Assembly (NCBI RefSeq): GCF_044904605.1
Contig: NZ_JADIKI010000023.1
Location: 372,001 to 436,000 of the forward strand
Direction of reading: 5' to 3'
Length of the DNA: 64,000 nt
DNA from: Dyella_B humi
GTDB lineage: Bacteria > Pseudomonadota > Gammaproteobacteria > Xanthomonadales > Rhodanobacteraceae
This document shows positions 41,081 to 49,785 of the stretch, one piece after another. Under the pieces are notes generated by a model. That model had not been told where the DNA came from. It made no database searches and saw nothing but the letters and a program-made list of their open reading frames with translations. The translations under genes were made by a program, and so were the position numbers. Within the stretch, counting starts at the first letter, position 1; every line of letters begins with the position of its first letter.

Positions 41081-41617
41081 TCAGCCTTTACGATGGCCAC
41101 GCTTCGCTGCAGCCACCGCACCCGCTTCGCCAAGCAACGAAAGCTGTAAATTGTCCAGCCCTGGCAAGTCGCGCTCCAGCTTCTCGATCTCTTCGCGGAA
41201 CGCATGCACGTCCTCGAACTTCCGATAGACGGAAGCGAAGCGCACGTATGCGACCTGGTCGAGCTTCTTCAGCTCGCGCATCACCAGCTCGCCGACATGG
41301 CGCGAAGGTACTTCACGCTCACCGCTCTTGCGCAGATCGTCGATTACCGCGCGTACCGCGGCGTCCACGTCGTGGCTGGCCACCGGACGTTTCTGCAGCG
41401 CCCGCTCGAAGCTGGTGCGCAGCTTGCGTTCGTCAAAACTCTCGCGCCGCTCGCCGCTTTTTACGATGGCCGGCAACTTCAGCTCGGCCGTTTCGAACGT
41501 ATTGAAGCGTTCGCTGCACTGCGGGCACTCGCGACGGCGGCGCACGGTGGCGCCGTCGTCGGCAAGGCGTGAATCGATCACGCGGGTATCTTCATGCTGG
41601 CAGAACGGACAATGCAT
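41081..41617 (-). CDS. nrdR: Transcriptional repressor NrdR
   Basis: This 178-residue protein has the zinc ribbon MHCPFCQHEDTRV plus RRECPQCSERF (Cys3, Cys6, Cys31, Cys34). An ATP-cone domain (about 49-139) has VKSGERRESFDERKL, LRTSFERAL and YVRFASVYRKFEDVHAF. It represses ribonucleotide reductase genes in response to ATP/dATP binding. The C-terminal tail (about 150-178) is longer than in many NrdR proteins. glyA and nrdR are often neighbours; here an inserted IVP gene separates them by 455 bp. Confidence 0.96.
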   Translation of the reverse strand: MHCPFCQHEDTRVIDSRLADDGATVRRRRECPQCSERFNTFETAELKLPAIVKSGERRESFDERKLRTSFERALQKRPVASHDVDAAVRAVIDDLRKSGEREVPSRHVGELVMRELKKLDQVAYVRFASVYRKFEDVHAFREEIEKLERDLPGLDNLQLSLLGEAGAVAAAKRGHRKG

Positions 41618-41621
41618 TGGA

Positions 41622-42026
41622 TCACTGCCGGGAACGGGGAACGGGAAACGGGGAACATGAGGATTGCTGTTTACGAACCAACGCGTTCTTCAATGCCTGT
41701 ATTTGACACATCAACGAATGTATAGCGCTTAATGGCTTCACAATATCGACTTCACTGATATAACCAAGTCGGCGTGCAAGCAGTGTTTGAGTTTCGACTT
41801 CAGCAAGCGAGCCGGCAGACATGGATAAAAACCTCATATAGTCTTTGGTTGAGCCTCGCGCATTACCTTCAGCAATACACGAAGCCACAGAAACCACTGC
41901 TCTCCTCAACTGTCCGCTCAGCCCGAAACGCTCCTCCACCGGAAACTGCCAGGTCATCGCGTACACCAACTCTGCCAAGCTCATGGCGTCCTGCCAAACT
42001 CGCAATTCCCGATAGTTTGAAGCCAC
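41622..42026 (-). CDS. Four-helix-bundle protein (IVP/S23 family)
   Basis: This is a 134-residue protein from a GTG at 42026, preceded by a ggagg site. Family features are YRELRVWQDAMSLAELVYAM, QFPVEERFGLSGQLRRAVVSVASCIAEGNAR and DYMRFLSMSAGSLAEVETQTLLARRLGY. The IVP fold is known from proteins encoded in intervening sequences of 23S rRNA genes, and it is also the fold of the retroelement accessory protein Avd. Here the gene stands alone between nrdR and glyA. It is bracketed by inverted gggaacggggaac-type repeats (41630-41656 and 42039-42065), and the left repeat encodes the end of the protein (SPFPVPRSRQ). This looks like an inserted unit. Its function is unknown. Confidence 0.9.
   Translation of the reverse strand: MASNYRELRVWQDAMSLAELVYAMTWQFPVEERFGLSGQLRRAVVSVASCIAEGNARGSTKDYMRFLSMSAGSLAEVETQTLLARRLGYISEVDIVKPLSAIHSLMCQIQALKNALVRKQQSSCSPFPVPRSRQ
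41630..41656. repeat. GGGAACGGGGAAC repeat, left border of IVP unit
   Basis: It is a tandem of gggaac-type heptamers of 27 bp. Its near-perfect reverse complement is at 42039-42065 on the other side of the IVP gene. Confidence 0.75.
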
Positions 42027-42038
42027 TGGAACCTCCCT

Positions 42039-42065
42039 GTTCCCCGTTCCCTGTTCCCCGTTCCC
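42039..42065. repeat. GTTCCCCGTTCCC repeat, right border of IVP unit
   Basis: It is the inverted partner of 41630-41656. It lies between the GTG of the IVP gene (42026) and the glyA stop codon (42072). Confidence 0.75.
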
Positions 42066-42071
42066 TCGGCT

Positions 42072-43325
42072 TCAGCCGTAAACCGGGAACTTCTTGCACT
42101 GTGCGGAAACTTTCTCCCGCACGGTGTTGATCACGCTTTCGCTGCCGGGTGCGTCCAGAACGTCGCAAATCCAGTGCGTGAGTTCCACCACATCCGCTTC
42201 CTTGTAGCCACGCGTGGTGATGGCAGGCGTGCCGACGCGCAGGCCAGAAGTGATGAAAGGCGAACGTGGATCGTTCGGCACGGCATTCTTGTTGACGGTG
42301 ATGTGCGCCTTGCCGAGCGCGGCTTCCGCATCTTTGCCGGTGGCTTCGCGGCCGATCAGGTCGATCAGCATGAGGTGGTTTTCGGTACCTCCGGAGACGA
42401 CCTTGTAACCGCGCTCGATCAGCGTTTTGGCCATGGCCTTGGCGTTCTTCACCACCTGCGCCTGGTAATCCTTGAAGGACGGTTCGAGTGCCTCCTTGAA
42501 CGCCACCGCCTTGGCGGCGATCACGTGCATCAGCGGGCCGCCCTGGATGCCGGGGAACACGATGGATTGCAGCTTCTTCTCGATCTCCTCGCCGGCATCC
42601 TTAGCAATGACGAAGCCGCCGCGCGGTCCGCGCAGCGTCTTGTGCGTGGTCGATGTCACCACGTGCGCGTGCGGCAGCGGGCTGGGATACACGCCCGCGG
42701 CGATCAAACCGGCGACGTGCGCCATGTCGACAAACAGGTACGCACCAACCTTGTCGGCAATCGCACGGAAACGCGCCCAGTCCATCACCTGCGAATAGGC
42801 GCTGAAACCGGCCACGATCATCTTGGGCTTGTGTTCGACAGCAAGGCGCTCGACTTCGTCGTAATCGACCAAGCCCTGTTCGTTCACGCCGTACTGCACA
42901 GCGTTGTAGATCTTGCCGGAGAGATTCACCTTCGCGCCGTGCGTAAGGTGGCCACCGTGCGCCAGGCTCATGCCGAGAATGGTGTCGCCCGGATTGAGCA
43001 GCGCGAAGTACACCGCTTGGTTGGCCTGCGAACCGGAGTGCGGCTGCACGTTGGCGTAGGTGGCGCCGAACAGCTGCTTCAGGCGCTCGATGGCGAGGCG
43101 CTCGGCCACGTCCACGTATTCGCAACCGCCGTAGTAACGCTTGCCCGGATAGCCTTCGGCGTATTTGTTGGTGAGCACCGATCCCTGGGCTTCCAGCACG
43201 CGCGGGCTGGCGTAGTTTTCCGAAGCAATCAGCTCGACGTGGTCCTCCTGGCGGCGGGCTTCGTCGGCAATGGCCTTGGCCAGCTCGTCATCGTAGCCGG
43301 CAATCGTTTGATGCTTCGGGAACAT
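42072..43325 (-). CDS. glyA: Serine hydroxymethyltransferase
   Basis: This is a 417-residue protein from the ATG at 43325 (MFPKHQTIAGYDDELAKAI). Motifs: ELIASENYASPRVLEAQGS, TNKYAEGYPGKRYYGG, VQPHSGSQANQAVY and the PLP-lysine segment TSTTHKTLRGPRGG. It converts serine and tetrahydrofolate to glycine and methylene-THF in the cytoplasm. About 250 bp upstream are free of genes. They hold a repeat hairpin (43509-43578), and the remaining ~180 bp shows no clear site. The longer reading upstream of 43325 does not match the family. Confidence 0.97.
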   Translation of the reverse strand: MFPKHQTIAGYDDELAKAIADEARRQEDHVELIASENYASPRVLEAQGSVLTNKYAEGYPGKRYYGGCEYVDVAERLAIERLKQLFGATYANVQPHSGSQANQAVYFALLNPGDTILGMSLAHGGHLTHGAKVNLSGKIYNAVQYGVNEQGLVDYDEVERLAVEHKPKMIVAGFSAYSQVMDWARFRAIADKVGAYLFVDMAHVAGLIAAGVYPSPLPHAHVVTSTTHKTLRGPRGGFVIAKDAGEEIEKKLQSIVFPGIQGGPLMHVIAAKAVAFKEALEPSFKDYQAQVVKNAKAMAKTLIERGYKVVSGGTENHLMLIDLIGREATGKDAEAALGKAHITVNKNAVPNDPRSPFITSGLRVGTPAITTRGYKEADVVELTHWICDVLDAPGSESVINTVREKVSAQCKKFPVYG

Positions 43326-43508
43326 TCGGGCCTCGTGGGGTCGCGTGGGACGGGGGAAAGACTTGAAAGTGTAATGGTCGCCGGTGTATGCGGCCACCCT
43401 CCGTAACGATGGGCGATGCATGGTGCTCTTCGTCCGGGCGACCGCCGGGACCCTGTGACTTTGCTTTGAAATCAAGGCACTGCGCCCGGTCTTCGCCGGA
43501 GCGACGCA

Positions 43509-43578
43509 TAGGTCGGGGTGCAAACCCTAACATCGCCAGGCCCAGACATTGGGACGTTGGGGTTTGCGCCCCAACCTA
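43509..43578. repeat. Long imperfect palindrome overlapping the DUF817 stop codon
   Basis: The arms taggtcggggtgcaaaccct and gggtttgcgccccaaccta are near complements. The right arm includes the stop codon of the DUF817 gene. It resembles the taggttgggg repeat at 32753-32786 but has a longer inner part. Confidence 0.65.
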
Positions 43579-44445
43579 CGAGGCCTTCGCTGGCTTTTTC
43601 GCCAGCGCACTCACCATCACGTAGCTGATGATCATCAACAAAAACCACGAACCCAGCTTCGACAACGGCACCATGCGCCAGCCATGGTGCTGCATTGGAT
43701 AACGCCACGCCGCGGTGAAGGTACCGACGTTCTCGGCGATCCAGATAAACGTGGCTACGAGCAGAAAGCCAAGCAGCAACGGCATGCGCCGATGCGCATG
43801 GCGAATGCGGAAATGCACCCAGGTGCGCCCGAACAGCAACGCCACCACCGCGAACAGCACCCATCGCGCATCGGGTAGAAAATGATGCGTAAAGAAGTTC
43901 GCGTAAATGGCCACCGCTAGCCACGCCGTCGCCGCAAACGGCGGATGCCGCGTGAATCGAAACGCGAACAATCGCCACGCCCGCGCGATGTAGCTGCCCA
44001 CTGATGCATACATGAAGCCGCTAAACAGCGGTACGCCGCCGATGCGCAGCAGCGAGGGCTCCGGATAAATCCATGAACCCACCGAGGTCTTGAACACTTC
44101 CATGGCCGTGCCCACCAGGTGGAACAACAAGATCACCTTCGCCTCTTCCAGCGTTTCCAGCCGACTCGCGATCAGCACGCACTGAATCGCCAGCGCGGCC
44201 AGCGTGAGGAAGTCATAACGCGCCAGCGCCGCATGTGACGGATAGAACGCCCAGGTGAATCCCAGCAGCAGCACCATGCTGCCACCGAACACGCAGGCAG
44301 CGGCCTGCTTTACGCCGAAGCAAACGAACTCGTGCAAAAACACCGCACCCCGGCCGCGCGCACGCGCCCAATGGCCGGCGCGCTCGTCCCATTCGCGCCA
44401 TATACCCAGTACGGCGACAAGGCTGCTGCTTCGTTTCGCTCCCAT
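43576..44445 (-). CDS. DUF817 integral membrane protein
   Basis: This is a 289-residue protein from the ATG at 44445; a GTG at 44466 is also in frame, and neither has a clear ribosome-binding site. Several hydrophobic segments are seen (for example AAACVFGGSMVLLLGFTWAF, FLTLAALAIQCVLIASR, LLLGFLLVATFIWIAENVG, WFLLMIISYVMVSALA). The conserved block LLFHLVGTAMEVFKTSVGSWIYPEP is typical of DUF817. The function of the family is not known. It is divergent from ettA, with the promoter region shared. Confidence 0.85.
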   Translation of the reverse strand: MGAKRSSSLVAVLGIWREWDERAGHWARARGRGAVFLHEFVCFGVKQAAACVFGGSMVLLLGFTWAFYPSHAALARYDFLTLAALAIQCVLIASRLETLEEAKVILLFHLVGTAMEVFKTSVGSWIYPEPSLLRIGGVPLFSGFMYASVGSYIARAWRLFAFRFTRHPPFAATAWLAVAIYANFFTHHFLPDARWVLFAVVALLFGRTWVHFRIRHAHRRMPLLLGFLLVATFIWIAENVGTFTAAWRYPMQHHGWRMVPLSKLGSWFLLMIISYVMVSALAKKPAKAS

Positions 44446-44569
44446 GGCATCGCAGCCTGGCAGCACGGCATGGCCCGACGGACGCGAAAAGTGGCGAACA
44501 GGTGGCCATCGGCTCGCGATAAGGCGGCGAACGGCGTTCCGCTGTCACCGGCACTTACCCATATCCCGC

Positions 44570-44575
44570 TATAAT
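44570..44575 (+). promoter_or_regulatory. -10 box (TATAAT) likely for ettA
   Basis: A perfect TATAAT lies 74 bp before the ettA start. A good -35 hexamer at 16-18 bp spacing is not seen; ctgtca at 44542 has a longer spacer. The transcription start is uncertain. Confidence 0.45.
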
Positions 44576-44648
44576 CGGGGGTTTGATACCCACGCCCTGC
44601 GCGTTGCCCGCTCATCGGGGCCGGCACGCGCATGCCAACGGAGCCAGC

Positions 44649-46310
44649 ATGCAATACATCTACACCATGAACGGGGTCAGCAAGATCGTTCCCCCGAAGC
44701 GTCAGATCATCAAGGACATTTCGCTGAGCTTCTTCCCCGGCGCCAAGATCGGCCTGCTGGGTCTGAACGGCGCGGGCAAGTCCACGGTGCTGCGCATCAT
44801 GGCCGGCGTCGACAAGGATTTCCAAGGCGAAGCACGTCCGCAGCCGGGCATCAAAGTCGGCTACCTGGCGCAGGAGCCGCAGATCGATCCGGACAAGACC
44901 GTTCGCGAAGTGGTCGAGGAAGGTGTGTCGGTGATCCTCGATGCGCAGAAGCGCCTGGAGGAGGTCTACGCCGCCTACGCCGAAGAAGGCGCCGATTTCG
45001 ACAAGCTCGCCGCCGAACAGCAGGAGCTGGAAAGCCTCCTCGCGGTGAACGACGCCCACGCACTGGAACGCCAGCTTGAAGTGGCCGCCGACGCGCTGCG
45101 CCTACCGCCGTGGGATGTGAAAGTCGGCCCGCTCTCGGGTGGCGAGAAGCGTCGCGTGGCGCTATGCCGCCTGCTGCTCTCCAAGCCGGACATGCTGCTG
45201 CTGGACGAGCCCACCAACCACTTGGACGCCGAATCCGTGGAATGGCTGGAGCACTTCCTGCAGGATTACCCGGGCACCGTGGTGGCCGTCACCCATGATC
45301 GCTACTTCCTCGACAACGCCGCCGAGTGGATTCTGGAACTCGATCGCGGCCGCGGCATTCCGTGGAAGGGCAACTACACCGAGTGGCTGGAGCAGAAGGA
45401 TGCGCGCCTGAAACAGGAAGCGCAGCAGGAAAAGTCGCGCCAGAAGGCCATTGAGAAGGAACTGGAGTGGGTGCGTTCGGCCGCCAAGGGTCGCCAGTCC
45501 AAGGGCAAGGCGCGCTTGAACCGCTTCGAGGAATTGAACGCGGTGGAATATCAGCGCCGCAACGAAACCAACGAAATCTTCATTCCGCCGGGCGAGCGCC
45601 TGGGTCAGGAAGTGATCGAGTTCAAGAACGTCACCAAGTCGTTCGGTGATCGCCTGTTGATCGACGATCTGTCGTTCAAGGTGCCGCCGGGCGCCATCGT
45701 GGGCATCATGGGCCCGAACGGCGCGGGTAAGTCCACCCTGATGAAATTGATCATGGGCAAGGAACAGCCCGATTCCGGCGAAGTGAAGCTTGGCCACACG
45801 GTGAAGCTGGCCTACGTCGACCAGTCGCGTGGCGCGCTCGAAGCAAAGAACAACGTTTGGCAAGAAGTGTCGGGCGGTGCGGACATCCTCACCATCGGCA
45901 ATTTCGAAATCCAATCGCGCGCCTACATCGGTCGCTTCAACTTCAAGGGCACCGATCAGCAGAAGATCGTGGGCAACCTTTCCGGCGGTGAGCGCGGCCG
46001 TCTGCATCTGGCCAAAACGCTATTGCAGGGCGGCAACGTACTGCTGCTCGACGAACCTTCCAACGACCTGGACGTGGAAACCCTGCGCGCACTGGAAGAT
46101 GCGCTGCTGGAATTCCCTGGCTGCGCGATGGTGATCTCGCATGATCGCTGGTTCCTCGACCGCATCGCCACGCACATCCTGGCGTTCGAAGGCGACTCGC
46201 ACGTGGAATTCTTCCCCGGCAATTACAACGAGTATGAAGCCGACAAGAAGCGCCGTTTGGGTGATGAGGCGGCGAAGCCGCATCGGGTGAAGTACAAGAA
46301 ACTGGCTTAA
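44649..46310 (+). CDS. ettA: Energy-dependent translational throttle protein EttA (ABC-F)
   Basis: This is a 553-residue protein from the ATG at 44649, the usual length for EttA. Two nucleotide-binding domains are present: Walker A GLLGLNGAGKST with signature LSGGEKRRVALCRLL, and Walker A GIMGPNGAGKST with signature LSGGERGRLHLAKTLL. Walker B motifs are LLLDEPTNHLD and LLLDEPSNDLD. The arm and linker regions (about 95-135 and 245-300, the latter rich in Lys and Arg) match the ribosomal E-site binding ABC-F type. There are no membrane segments. It gates the first elongation step according to energy state. Confidence 0.97.
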   Translation: MQYIYTMNGVSKIVPPKRQIIKDISLSFFPGAKIGLLGLNGAGKSTVLRIMAGVDKDFQGEARPQPGIKVGYLAQEPQIDPDKTVREVVEEGVSVILDAQKRLEEVYAAYAEEGADFDKLAAEQQELESLLAVNDAHALERQLEVAADALRLPPWDVKVGPLSGGEKRRVALCRLLLSKPDMLLLDEPTNHLDAESVEWLEHFLQDYPGTVVAVTHDRYFLDNAAEWILELDRGRGIPWKGNYTEWLEQKDARLKQEAQQEKSRQKAIEKELEWVRSAAKGRQSKGKARLNRFEELNAVEYQRRNETNEIFIPPGERLGQEVIEFKNVTKSFGDRLLIDDLSFKVPPGAIVGIMGPNGAGKSTLMKLIMGKEQPDSGEVKLGHTVKLAYVDQSRGALEAKNNVWQEVSGGADILTIGNFEIQSRAYIGRFNFKGTDQQKIVGNLSGGERGRLHLAKTLLQGGNVLLLDEPSNDLDVETLRALEDALLEFPGCAMVISHDRWFLDRIATHILAFEGDSHVEFFPGNYNEYEADKKRRLGDEAAKPHRVKYKKLA

Positions 46311-46330
46311 GAGTGGCTCTTTGCGTTTGC

Positions 46331-46466
46331 CTCCTCTCCCCTCCGGGGAGAGGATTCAGGTGAGGGGCCAAGGCTGGCCTCAAGCCTCAAAGAATCACGC
46401 TCCAAAAATCTATACACACCGCAAGATTGCCCCCTCACCCTAACCCTCTCCCCAGAGGGGAGAGGG
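46331..46466. repeat. CTCTCCCC-type inverted repeat pair
   Basis: The left arm ctcctctcccctccggggag...ggtgagggg and the right arm cccctcaccctaaccctctcccc are complementary over about 35 bp, each with a small hairpin. It occupies the ettA-pyrF gap and is related to 778-886. Confidence 0.75.
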
Positions 46467-46492
46467 AATGGATGGTGGCAAGGAGACAGACC

Positions 46493-47305
46493 ATGCACTT
46501 CATGCAATCCCTGCAAACCGCATGGACCCGCAACAACTCCCTGGTCTGCGTCGGCCTCGATCCCGAACCCACGAAATTCCCCGCACACTTCAAAGGCCGC
46601 CCCGACGCCGTCTTCGAATTCTGCAGTGCCATCGTCGACGCCACTGCCGATCTGACTTGTGCCTATAAACCGCAGATCGCCCACTTCGCCGCTCTGCGCG
46701 CGGAAGAAACGCTGGAGCGGCTGATCGCGCACATCCATGCCAAGCATCCCGGCGTGCCGGTGATCCTCGATGCCAAGCGCGGTGACATCGGTAGCACTGC
46801 ACAGCATTACGTCACCGAGGCGTTCGAGCGCTACGGCGCGGACGCCGTGACCTTGAACCCCTACCTTGGCCGCGATTCCGTGCAGCCGTTCCTCGATCGC
46901 GCAGACAAAGGCGTGATCCTGCTCTGCCATACCTCGAACCCGGGCGCGGCGGATTTGCAGGATCTCGACGTCGGCGGCAAGCCGCTGTACCAGCACGTCG
47001 CCCGCCTTATCGCGCAGGAATGGAATACGCACGGCAATTGCGCGCTGGTCACCGGTGCCACGTGGCCGGAACAGCTGGCCGAAGTGCGCGCCCTGGTGGG
47101 CAACATACCACTGCTGGTGCCGGGCATCGGTGCACAGGGCGGCGACGTGGAAGCGGTGGTTCGCAATGGCCGCACCGCTGTCGGCACCGGGCTGATGATC
47201 AACTCCTCGCGCGCGATTCTTTACGCCGGCAACGGCGAGGATTTCACCCAGGCCGCGCGCACCGCCACGATCGAACTGCGCGACGCCATCAACCGTTATC
47301 GCTAG
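46493..47305 (+). CDS. pyrF: Orotidine 5'-phosphate decarboxylase
   Basis: This is a 270-residue protein from the ATG at 46493, preceded by aaggagac; the codons upstream overlap a repeat and are not coding. It is of the type-2 (longer) OMP decarboxylase class. It has NSLVCVGLDPEPTKFP, the catalytic segment VILDAKRGDIGSTAQHY (Asp-Lys-Asp), YLGRDSVQPFLDRADKGVILLCHTSNPGA and LLVPGIGAQGGDVEAV. It makes UMP from OMP in pyrimidine synthesis. The next gene starts 105 bp downstream on the same strand. Confidence 0.97.
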   Translation: MHFMQSLQTAWTRNNSLVCVGLDPEPTKFPAHFKGRPDAVFEFCSAIVDATADLTCAYKPQIAHFAALRAEETLERLIAHIHAKHPGVPVILDAKRGDIGSTAQHYVTEAFERYGADAVTLNPYLGRDSVQPFLDRADKGVILLCHTSNPGAADLQDLDVGGKPLYQHVARLIAQEWNTHGNCALVTGATWPEQLAEVRALVGNIPLLVPGIGAQGGDVEAVVRNGRTAVGTGLMINSSRAILYAGNGEDFTQAARTATIELRDAINRYR

Positions 47306-47409
47306 CCCGCCCTGCCCGCGTTTCGCCACTCCCCCGCGTAACCGCACTATGTCAGTATCCGCTCGGGAAACCGGCTTTACGCCGGTGGGGAATCCTTGAG
47401 AGGGAACGT

Positions 47410-49431
47410 ATGCGGACATTAAATGGGCAGGCTCTGAAGGCCGTTTCAAGAACTTGCGGCCTCTTGCGTCGGTTGGCTTTGTGGTCGGTCGTGCTGGCAA
47501 TGAGCGTGACGCAACATGCGCACGCTGCCAGCCCGGATCCGTCCCTGGTTTCGAAAATCAATGCGGCCACCTTCGAAGTGGTGATCCCCAGAGCGGTGGA
47601 CGATCCGCTCACCTACGAAAAACCGCTGCCGCTCGACCTGCTGCCGTATCAAGAACGCACCGACAAGTACTTTTCTGTCGGTACCGCTTTTGCGATCGGC
47701 CACAATCGCTACGTCACCGCGGGCCACGTGTTGCTGGCCGCCGTCGGTGATCTCACCGGACCGCCTGCACTGCGCGACGCCAGCGGCCACGTGTATGCGA
47801 TCGACAAGGTCCAGAAATTCTCCTTGCAACAAGACTTCGTGATGTTCTCGTTGAAGGAGCAGCCCAACGGCAACGCCGCGCTGGAAACCAACGCCAAGGC
47901 GGCGATGAACAGCGTGGTGTATGCCGTCGGCAATGCGCTCGGTACCGGCGTGGTGATCCGCGATGGTCTCTACACCTCTGACACGCCGGAAGACGAAAAC
48001 GGGCGCTGGAAGTGGATGCGTTTCTCCGCCGCGGCATCGCCGGGCAACAGCGGCGGCCCGCTGTTGGACCAGGACGGCAAGGTGATCGGCGTGGTGCTGA
48101 TGAAGTCGCCCAACGAAAACCTCAACTATGCGCTACCGATTGGCGAGGTGCTCAATGCATCCGACAACCTGGCTGTGATGGACAAGCGCGAGTCCTATCA
48201 GCTGGACATTATCGAAGACGACCAGAACGGCACACTCAAGGCCCAATTCCCGCTGCCCGCCAGCTACGACGATTTCAGCGCGACATACCTGAAGCTGCTC
48301 AATCGCAACAGCGAAGATTTGCTGAAAGCGCTGCTGCAGCAACAGGGCAATGAACTGTTTCCGCACGGTGCCGGTTCCAACCACATCTTGCACGACGCGC
48401 CGGAGCTGAGTCTGTTTCCCGAGCTGATCGTGCGCAACCGCAGCGGCCAATGGGTGTATTCCGGACGCGAACTCAACCGCGTACCGCTCAGCGGCAACGG
48501 CTATGTGGCCAGCGGCTACGTCGGCCACACGTTCCTAATGCATCTGCGCCGGCCGGACGACATGAAGGCCGCCACGTTCTACAACGATCCCAAGCAGATG
48601 ATGGATCTGGTGCTGAAGACCGGCTATTGGACACGGCAGGTCGGCCCTGAGAAGGTCAAGATCGTCTCGATGGGCAAACCCGCCACCGACGTCAGTTACA
48701 CCGACAGCTGGCAACGGCACTGGAAAGCATTCGTGTGGTCGCTGCCGTACATCAACGCGCAAATGGTGGTGTTCGCGCTACCGACGCCGGATGGGTACTC
48801 GATCATGATGCGCCTGAGCCCCTCCGTGGTCACTCATGACAGCGTGATCGACATGAAGGCGCTGACCGACTTCCTCAACGTGGATTACGGCGGCACGCTG
48901 GCGCAGTGGAAGGAATTCCTTGCCAATAGCTCGCTGCTGCCCGACGTGCTGAAGGATGCCCGCATCGATGTCGACTACGGCAAGCGCTTCAGCTACGACT
49001 CCAGCAACATCGCCTTCAGCTATCCGGTCACATTGCAACCCATCGCTTCTGAAAACCTGCTTGCTGTGGGCGTTGGCTACTACGAAAAGCACGGCAAATT
49101 CGCGTTGCAAACGGGCATCGTGCAGTTGCGCTTGAACATCACCGATCCCGACCGCATCAGCGTGAGACGCCACACCGCGCCCAGTCCCGACCTGGACGAC
49201 AACTTCAAGGAAGCCTGGGGCAAACTGCTGCACAAGCAGCATCCGTTCGATGGCGTACCCTACAACGACGGCGATGAAATGGACGTCGCCACGGTGATCG
49301 ATCCGCCGGCAGGCGACGCACCTTCGGAACTCTACACCGCGTTCTACGCTACCCAGGGTACGCACAAGCCCGAGGACATGAAGGCCAAGCTCAAGCTGCT
49401 GACACAGGAATTCAAGGTGAAATCGCCTTGA
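47410..49431 (+). CDS. Secreted trypsin-like serine protease with long C-terminal region
   Basis: This is a 673-residue protein from the ATG at 47410, with a gagaggga-type site upstream. A signal peptide (LALWSVVLAMSVTQHAHA) is cut before ASPDP. The chymotrypsin-fold domain (about 60-250) shows His in RYVTAGHVLLAA, Asp in LQQDFVMFSL and Ser in AASPGNSGGPLLDQDGKVIGVVLM. The about 420 residues after it (260-673) have no PDZ signature and match no family I can name. Their N-terminal part includes HDAPELSLFPELIVRNRSGQW. The layout recalls periplasmic or secreted DegP relatives, but it lacks PDZ modules. Function of the tail is unknown. Confidence 0.88.
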   Translation: MRTLNGQALKAVSRTCGLLRRLALWSVVLAMSVTQHAHAASPDPSLVSKINAATFEVVIPRAVDDPLTYEKPLPLDLLPYQERTDKYFSVGTAFAIGHNRYVTAGHVLLAAVGDLTGPPALRDASGHVYAIDKVQKFSLQQDFVMFSLKEQPNGNAALETNAKAAMNSVVYAVGNALGTGVVIRDGLYTSDTPEDENGRWKWMRFSAAASPGNSGGPLLDQDGKVIGVVLMKSPNENLNYALPIGEVLNASDNLAVMDKRESYQLDIIEDDQNGTLKAQFPLPASYDDFSATYLKLLNRNSEDLLKALLQQQGNELFPHGAGSNHILHDAPELSLFPELIVRNRSGQWVYSGRELNRVPLSGNGYVASGYVGHTFLMHLRRPDDMKAATFYNDPKQMMDLVLKTGYWTRQVGPEKVKIVSMGKPATDVSYTDSWQRHWKAFVWSLPYINAQMVVFALPTPDGYSIMMRLSPSVVTHDSVIDMKALTDFLNVDYGGTLAQWKEFLANSSLLPDVLKDARIDVDYGKRFSYDSSNIAFSYPVTLQPIASENLLAVGVGYYEKHGKFALQTGIVQLRLNITDPDRISVRRHTAPSPDLDDNFKEAWGKLLHKQHPFDGVPYNDGDEMDVATVIDPPAGDAPSELYTAFYATQGTHKPEDMKAKLKLLTQEFKVKSP

Positions 49432-49490
49432 TGCGTTAACTGCTCTCCTCAGCCCGTGTATCCGATTCGCGTCACGTCAACTATGCGTTT

Positions 49491-49614
49491 CGTCACCCCG
49501 GCGCACGCGGGGAGAGCACATGGATGTGCTCGGGTTTGAGGAGCGAGGAAAGCCGGGGTCCAGCGCCTTTCAGACGGCTCAACGTCATTAGATTCCGGCT
49601 TTCGCCGGGACGAC
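49491..49614. repeat. Long imperfect inverted repeat (CGTCACCCCGGCG variant)
   Basis: The cgtcaccccggcg start and cgccgggacgacg end are approximate complements, with further internal complementary parts (for example aagccggggtcc). It holds most of the 354-bp gap before uppP. The remainder shows no ORF. It may be a diverged member of the CGTCATTCC family. Confidence 0.55.
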
Positions 49615-49785
49615 GAGCAAAAAACATCGCGAGCAGAGACTCGACGCAAATCAAGCTCCGACGAGAGATTGGGCGGGGCCGCACTCACCATGATTGTCAG
49701 CTCCTCGTCATGAAGTACTCAGACGCTTTTCATTAGAGAAATGGCATGCTCGCGTAGCGGCCATTAACCCCAAAAGGATCGACGC

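Noticed and set aside
41622..42026. Diversity-generating retroelement accessory protein (Avd)
   Set aside because: The fold is shared, but no reverse transcriptase, template repeat or variable repeat is nearby.
43326..43508. Possible glycine or folate riboswitch upstream of glyA
   Set aside because: I could not find the conserved aptamer blocks of either class.
47020..47409. Upstream in-frame extension of the serine protease
   Set aside because: It overlaps pyrF in another frame and would bury the signal peptide.
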